Shown here one piece after another: positions 8,044 through 11,638 of a stretch of 11,638 nucleotides of DNA. The translations under genes were made by a program, and so were the position numbers. Positions within the stretch are counted from its first letter, which is position 1; each line of letters opens with the position of its first letter. Source of the DNA: an uncultured Litoreibacter sp. Its GTDB lineage: Bacteria; Pseudomonadota; Alphaproteobacteria; Rhodobacterales; Rhodobacteraceae. The DNA lies in NCBI GenBank assembly GCA_937928335.1, contig CALFWN010000199.1, positions 1 through 11,638 of the forward strand, written 5' to 3'. The notes under the pieces were generated by a model. That model saw only the letters and a list, made by a program, of their open reading frames with translations. It searched no databases and was not told the origin of the DNA.

Positions 8044-10218
8044 ATGATCGAAGATGTTCCGGCCGACGCTACAGACAGCGTTGATGCCACTGCTGCCCCT
8101 CTGCACCCTGCCCTGACCCCGGCTTTTGCCAAACATGGTCTGGAGCAGCTGGACGCCTTTGCCGAGAGCATGGAAAACCTTGAAGAGGCGCTGCTTGATA
8201 TTGAAAGTTTCGGCGGTCGCGAGGCGGAGAAGAAAGCCGAGACCCTCATCCAATCGGTGAATGAGTTCGAGCCGTCGATCACGATGATCGGCCAGATCAA
8301 ATCCGGCAAGACATCTTTGGTCAACGCGATGGCCGGGCGGCCTGAGCTGCTGCCTGCCGATGTGAACCCGTGGACCTCGGTGGTGACCTCGCTACATCTC
8401 AACAGCCTGCGCAAGGCCAATGACCCTGTTGCCTCCTTTCGGTTCTTTGATCAGGGCGAATGGGATTTTCTGGTGGAGAATGGTGGCCGGATTGGCGAGC
8501 TGTCCAGCCGCGCCGGGGCCGATGACGAGCTGGTGAAAGTGCGCGAACAGATCGCCGAGATGCGGGAGAAGACGAAAGCCCGCCTTGGCAAGAAGTTTGA
8601 ATTGCTGCTGGGCCAGACCCATAATTACCGCCATCTCGATGACGAGCTGATGCAACGCTACGTGTGCATGGGCGACGATTTTGGCGACCCGGAGATGCTG
8701 GATGCGCAGGGGCAGTTTGCCGATATCACGAAATCTGCCGACCTGTTCCTTGATGCCCCGTCGATCCCGATGCCGCTGTGCATCCGCGACACGCCCGGCG
8801 TGAATGACACATTCATGATGCGCGAGCAGATCACGATCAACGCGCTGCGCGGCAGCCGGATATGTGTCGTCGTGCTGTCAGCCAACCAGGCGCTCAGCTC
8901 GATGGATATGGGCCTGATCCGACTGATCGCCAATATCGATTCCCGCGAGGTTGTGGTCTTCGTCAACCGTATCGACGAGCTGCCGAACCCTGCCGAACAA
9001 ATTGACGAGATCCGCGACTCCATCCTCAAGACGCTTGCCGACAATAACGGCCCAAGCGGGCTGCATCTGGTCTTTGGCTCCGCCTATTGGGCCAATATGG
9101 CCTTGCAGGAAACCATCGAAGATCTGGTGCCCGACAGCGCCGCGTCACTGGCCAATTACGCGAAAGCCAAGCTGGAGGACGGGGCGGAGATCACGCCTGC
9201 CGATGTGTGGGACATGTCGGGCCTGCCCGCCTTGTTTGACGCAATTTCAGAGCGGATCAATGTGGGCGAAGGCGCGCAGGTGATCACCGCCTTGCGCAAA
9301 CGCGCGCTGAACCATCTGCACGGGTTGCGGGCCTCAAGCAACATTGTCTCGATGCGGATCGAGAACCAGGATCTCAAGATGATGGACCCGGCCGTGCTGG
9401 CCGAGCGTCTCGACAAGATCGAAGACCGCAACATGGCCGCGCTGGATGCGGCGCTGAAGCCGTTGTTTGAAAGCTATACGGCGCGGATTGATCAGGCACA
9501 TAAGCGGTTCCTTGACCGCGCCCTGGAATCCCTGCTGCAACATCTTGAAAAGCATGGCGACAAGGAGCTGTGGCAATATTCCCCCGAGGGGCTGCGCATG
9601 TTGTTGCGGTCCAGCTATCACTCGATGTGCAAGAAAACCGCCAATGCCTGTGTGCAAGCGCTGGGCGAGGCAGCTGAGGAGCTGTCATCGACCTATTGCG
9701 ACCTGTTGTCGATCGAGGTTGAGGGTTTCTCCGTCTCTGCGCCGGAAGCGCCAAGCTTCCCGCCTCCGGTCGCTTTGGGCCAGACAATCGCGCTTGATCT
9801 GCAAAGTTCGTGGTGGAAAGGCTGGTGGCAACGCCGCAAGGGTTACCGCGCCTATGCTGACAGCTTCTACGAGCTGATCGAGGCCGAAACAGCCCCGATC
9901 CTCAACGATATGAAAAACGTGCAGGTCAAGGAAATCCGCCGCATCACGATGGCGCAACTACAGGATTTCCTGCTGGAGCAAGGCGGTATCCTGACCGATG
10001 TCAGCAACAAATCGCAAATCTCGGTTGGCGAGCTGAAAGGCCTGTTCGGCATCACCGCGCAGGAAGAGCGTGAAGCTATTTTCGACGTGCTGTTCGACGA
10101 GTTCGGCGCGGATGAAGAGACCCCGGATGGCCCGGAACCCGATAGTGGACCTGCGCGACCGAAACGGCCAACCCGTCCGCAATCGACAGGATCTTTCAAC
10201 AAAGGAGAGGCGGCATGA
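8044..10218 (+). CDS. Dynamin-like large GTPase
   Basis: A 724-residue dynamin-superfamily protein. G motifs: G-Q-I-K-S-G-K-T (83-90, Lys89), a switch I threonine in P-W-T-S-V-V, D-T-P-G-V-N-D (Asp249) and N-R-I-D-E-L (308-313). A long insert of about 140 residues separates switch I from DTPG. The region after the G domain (about 410-660) is almost all helical, as in dynamin stalks. It contains a Trp-rich basic patch W-W-K-G-W-W-Q-R-R-K (590-599) that could dip into a membrane. The tail is acidic, then basic with R-P-T-R-P-Q-S (from residue 708). Bacterial dynamin-like proteins bind and reshape or tether membranes in a GTP-dependent way; the specific job here is unknown. ATG 8044 is chosen for the GAGGGTGG seven bases upstream; ATG 7996 lacks one and would add 16 residues. 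It overlaps the next gene by ATGA. Confidence 0.87.
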   Translation: MIEDVPADATDSVDATAAPLHPALTPAFAKHGLEQLDAFAESMENLEEALLDIESFGGREAEKKAETLIQSVNEFEPSITMIGQIKSGKTSLVNAMAGRPELLPADVNPWTSVVTSLHLNSLRKANDPVASFRFFDQGEWDFLVENGGRIGELSSRAGADDELVKVREQIAEMREKTKARLGKKFELLLGQTHNYRHLDDELMQRYVCMGDDFGDPEMLDAQGQFADITKSADLFLDAPSIPMPLCIRDTPGVNDTFMMREQITINALRGSRICVVVLSANQALSSMDMGLIRLIANIDSREVVVFVNRIDELPNPAEQIDEIRDSILKTLADNNGPSGLHLVFGSAYWANMALQETIEDLVPDSAASLANYAKAKLEDGAEITPADVWDMSGLPALFDAISERINVGEGAQVITALRKRALNHLHGLRASSNIVSMRIENQDLKMMDPAVLAERLDKIEDRNMAALDAALKPLFESYTARIDQAHKRFLDRALESLLQHLEKHGDKELWQYSPEGLRMLLRSSYHSMCKKTANACVQALGEAAEELSSTYCDLLSIEVEGFSVSAPEAPSFPPPVALGQTIALDLQSSWWKGWWQRRKGYRAYADSFYELIEAETAPILNDMKNVQVKEIRRITMAQLQDFLLEQGGILTDVSNKSQISVGELKGLFGITAQEEREAIFDVLFDEFGADEETPDGPEPDSGPARPKRPTRPQSTGSFNKGEAA
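9805..9843 (+). other. Trp-rich basic segment in the dynamin-like protein, possible membrane paddle
   Basis: Residues about 588-600 read S-S-W-W-K-G-W-W-Q-R-R-K-G. Paired tryptophans next to lysine and arginines are typical of interfacial membrane-binding loops. The segment lies between helical stretches in the stalk region, where dynamin-family proteins carry their membrane-contact element. That assignment is inferred from composition and position only. Confidence 0.45.
10202..10218 (+). promoter_or_regulatory. Ribosome binding site and ATGA overlap between the two GTPase genes
   Basis: AAAGGAGAGG ahead of ATG 10215 is the strongest Shine-Dalgarno-like sequence seen in this set. The ATG overlaps the upstream TGA, so the dynamin-like protein and the smaller GTPase are likely made together at a fixed ratio. 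Confidence 0.75.
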
Positions 10219-11336
10219 GCGCCACCACCCGTAAGCCCCGCATTGCCTTGATGGGTGAGTTCAGCGCCGGGAAAAGCACTCTTTCAAACCTCTTGCTGGG
10301 CGCACGTCCGCTGCCAGAGAAGGTGACAGCCACACGGTTGTCTCCGGTCTGGATGTCGGAAGGCACCGAAGATCCGTACCGCATCGATATCGACGGCACG
10401 CAGGAGCCTGTTTCGCTGGATGCGCTTGAAGGCATTTCTGTCGACGAAACCCGTGTCATCCGGCTGTTCTTCGAGGCCGATATTCTGGGCGAATGCGACC
10501 TGATCGACTTTCCCGGCATCTCTGACCCGAACATGTCTGCCGATGTGTGGCAGCGCATGTTGGACGAGGTGGATGCCGTGCTGTGGTGCACCCATGCGAC
10601 CCAGGCCTGGCGCCAGTCGGAGGCCGCGGTTTGGGAGACCATCCCGCAGGCCGTGCGCGAGAAATCCATTTTGCTGGTCACCCGGTTCGACAAGCTCACC
10701 ACAGATCGTGACCGCTACCGCGTCATGGCCCGTCTGAACAAAGAGACGCAAGGCCTGTTCGGCGCAACCTTCCCGATCTCGCTGACCCAGGCTCTTGCCG
10801 CAGGGGATGACAGCGAGGCGTTTGACGCCAGCGGCGGCAGCGCCTTCCTTGAGCATTTCATCGCGGTGATTGAAGAGCTGAGCAAGACCGTCGAGCATTC
10901 GCCGGTCTCGCTTTTTGCCGCAGGCACCGCCGGCAGCTCGTTGAGCGCGTCTGACGAGCCTGCCGCGTTGGACGATAGGCCAGAGGATGAGGCCGAAATA
11001 GAAGCGGCGGAACCCGAAGCCGCAGAGCTGGACGCCGCAGCTGATACGCCCGCAGATGACACTTATCCCGAAGAGGTTGCGTCGCAGCCAGAAACAGAGC
11101 CTGAGGTAGAGCCGGAGGAGGTCGACAGCGAACCGCGTGTGATCCCCCGCCGTATTCAACATGCCTCCGGCGCGCGCTCGGAACGGCCATCCCGCCCTCA
11201 GACCAAAGAGCAGGTGATCGAATTGATGCGCGCCAGCCGCCCGGTTCCCAGACCCAGCGCCTCGCGCGAGAGCCTGAATTCCATTTTCCACAGCAAAGGG
11301 TCGCCTACGGCAGAGGATGAGGCGACGTCACCTTAA
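10215..11336 (+). CDS. Dynamin-type small GTPase with intact G motifs and long disordered tail
   Basis: A 373-residue protein with a complete GTPase signature: G-E-F-S-A-G-K-S (14-21, Lys20), a switch I threonine in T-A-T-R (Thr40), D-F-P-G-I-S-D (Asp98) and T-R-F-D-K-L (Asp159). The GEFSAGKST form is typical of dynamin-like proteins and their relatives. The G domain ends near residue 225. What follows is a strongly acidic, Glu/Ala/Pro-rich stretch (about 245-310), then a basic tail with R-P-S-R-P-Q-T (323-329) and a conserved-looking end (S-R-E-S-L-N-S-I-F-H). The shared L-W-C-T segment shows it is a paralog of the degenerate protein at 6625. No membrane segment or dynamin stalk is present, so it may need the 724-residue protein next door for membrane contact. 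It could act as a switch or assembly partner; function is unproven. Confidence 0.85.
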   Translation: MSATTRKPRIALMGEFSAGKSTLSNLLLGARPLPEKVTATRLSPVWMSEGTEDPYRIDIDGTQEPVSLDALEGISVDETRVIRLFFEADILGECDLIDFPGISDPNMSADVWQRMLDEVDAVLWCTHATQAWRQSEAAVWETIPQAVREKSILLVTRFDKLTTDRDRYRVMARLNKETQGLFGATFPISLTQALAAGDDSEAFDASGGSAFLEHFIAVIEELSKTVEHSPVSLFAAGTAGSSLSASDEPAALDDRPEDEAEIEAAEPEAAELDAAADTPADDTYPEEVASQPETEPEVEPEEVDSEPRVIPRRIQHASGARSERPSRPQTKEQVIELMRASRPVPRPSASRESLNSIFHSKGSPTAEDEATSP

Positions 11337-11416
11337 CGTGCTGCCATGATTGATCTTCCAAAAAGCCGCCACTTGGATTACCCAATGGGGACGGTCGCTT
11401 TTGGAATGGGATCACA

Positions 11417-11638
11417 ATGGTTCAAGACGCTCTGAACGCAGTGTGCGAGGACATCAAGGGATGCGAGTCCCTTGCCTTTGTTGACCTGTCCACACGCATG
11501 GTGCTGGTGTCGAACGCCGCCACGCCGGAAAGCCAGGACACGCTGAACACGCTTTGCGCGGAAGCCGCTTTGCTGCTGGAAAAGGGTCAGGTCGCGATGG
11601 CCGCCAATTCGGATCACATTCACCTCTTTATGCGCTCC
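11417..11638 (+). CDS. Small roadblock/LC7-like protein, 3' truncated by the window end
   Basis: The first 74 residues of an open frame running off the window. The start ATG 11417 follows GGAATGGGA, and the upstream in-frame stop (TGA 11351-11353) leaves no other ATG. The pattern is an N-terminal helix (V-Q-D-A-L-N-A-V-C), a G-C-E-S-L-A-F-V-D-L-S-T strand pair, M-V-L-V-S, a second long helix (D-T-L-N-T-L-C-A-E-A) and then strands (I-H-L-F-M-R). This matches the order of elements in roadblock/LC7 proteins such as MglB, which bind or regulate small GTPases, and it fits the GTPase neighbours. No decisive motif exists for this fold, so the call rests on secondary-structure pattern and context. 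It lies 80 bases after the GTPase stop. Confidence 0.5.
   Translation, partial: MVQDALNAVCEDIKGCESLAFVDLSTRMVLVSNAATPESQDTLNTLCAEAALLLEKGQVAMAANSDHIHLFMRS

Noticed and set aside
11346..11435. 29-codon ORF between the last GTPase and the roadblock-like gene
   Set aside because: It has no clear ribosome binding site or recognisable content and overlaps the start of the better-supported downstream gene in another frame.

Overview
The window reads as chromosomal DNA of a GC-rich alphaproteobacterium, most likely Rhodobacterales/Rhodobacteraceae. This rests on the protein families, the GC-ending codons and the short gene spacing; no rRNA or marker gene confirms it. The exception is the first ~487 bases, which are visibly less GC-rich, prefer A- and C-ending codons, and encode an unrelated protein fragment. 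That fragment stops abruptly inside the coding sequence of a monomeric isocitrate dehydrogenase, so the left edge is either an assembly chimera or a real recombination breakpoint.

Layout, all on the + strand: (1) 3-500, fragment of an unrecognised protein with an Ig-like C-terminal end. (2) 488-1672, C-terminal half of monomeric NADP isocitrate dehydrogenase, then 1676-2359, a fumarylacetoacetate-hydrolase (FAHD1/acylpyruvase-like) enzyme. (3) A ~200-base intergenic stretch with a candidate operator. (4) 2558-7875, a tightly packed set of four genes: a transmembrane Ser/Thr kinase with a TolA-like alanine-rich stalk and C-terminal PDZ-like domains, an FHA-domain protein, a PP2C-type phosphatase, and a P-loop GTPase-like protein whose G3 and G4 motifs are degenerate. 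(5) A 168-base gap, then 8044-11336: a dynamin-like large GTPase overlapping by ATGA with a smaller GTPase that has intact G motifs. (6) 11417 to the window end, the start of a small protein resembling the roadblock/LC7 fold.

The main interest is regions 4-6. Writer (kinase), reader (FHA), eraser (phosphatase), a dynamin-like GTPase, an intact/degenerate pair of paralogous small GTPases and a possible roadblock-type GTPase regulator lie side by side with overlapping or nearly touching genes. My reading, which is inference, is a phospho-threonine controlled GTPase system acting at the inner membrane. The kinase would sense the periplasm through its stalk and PDZ-like domains, and the dynamin-like protein would act on the membrane. 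Two short motifs recur across the products: T-R-V-hydrophobic in the kinase activation segment, the FHA protein and the phosphatase tail; and R-P-[TS]-R-P-Q-[ST] in the tails of two GTPases. They are candidate phosphorylation or docking sites. No type VI secretion structural genes are visible, so this does not look like a T6SS PpkA/Fha/PppA module. I see no tRNA, rRNA, CRISPR array or insertion sequence.
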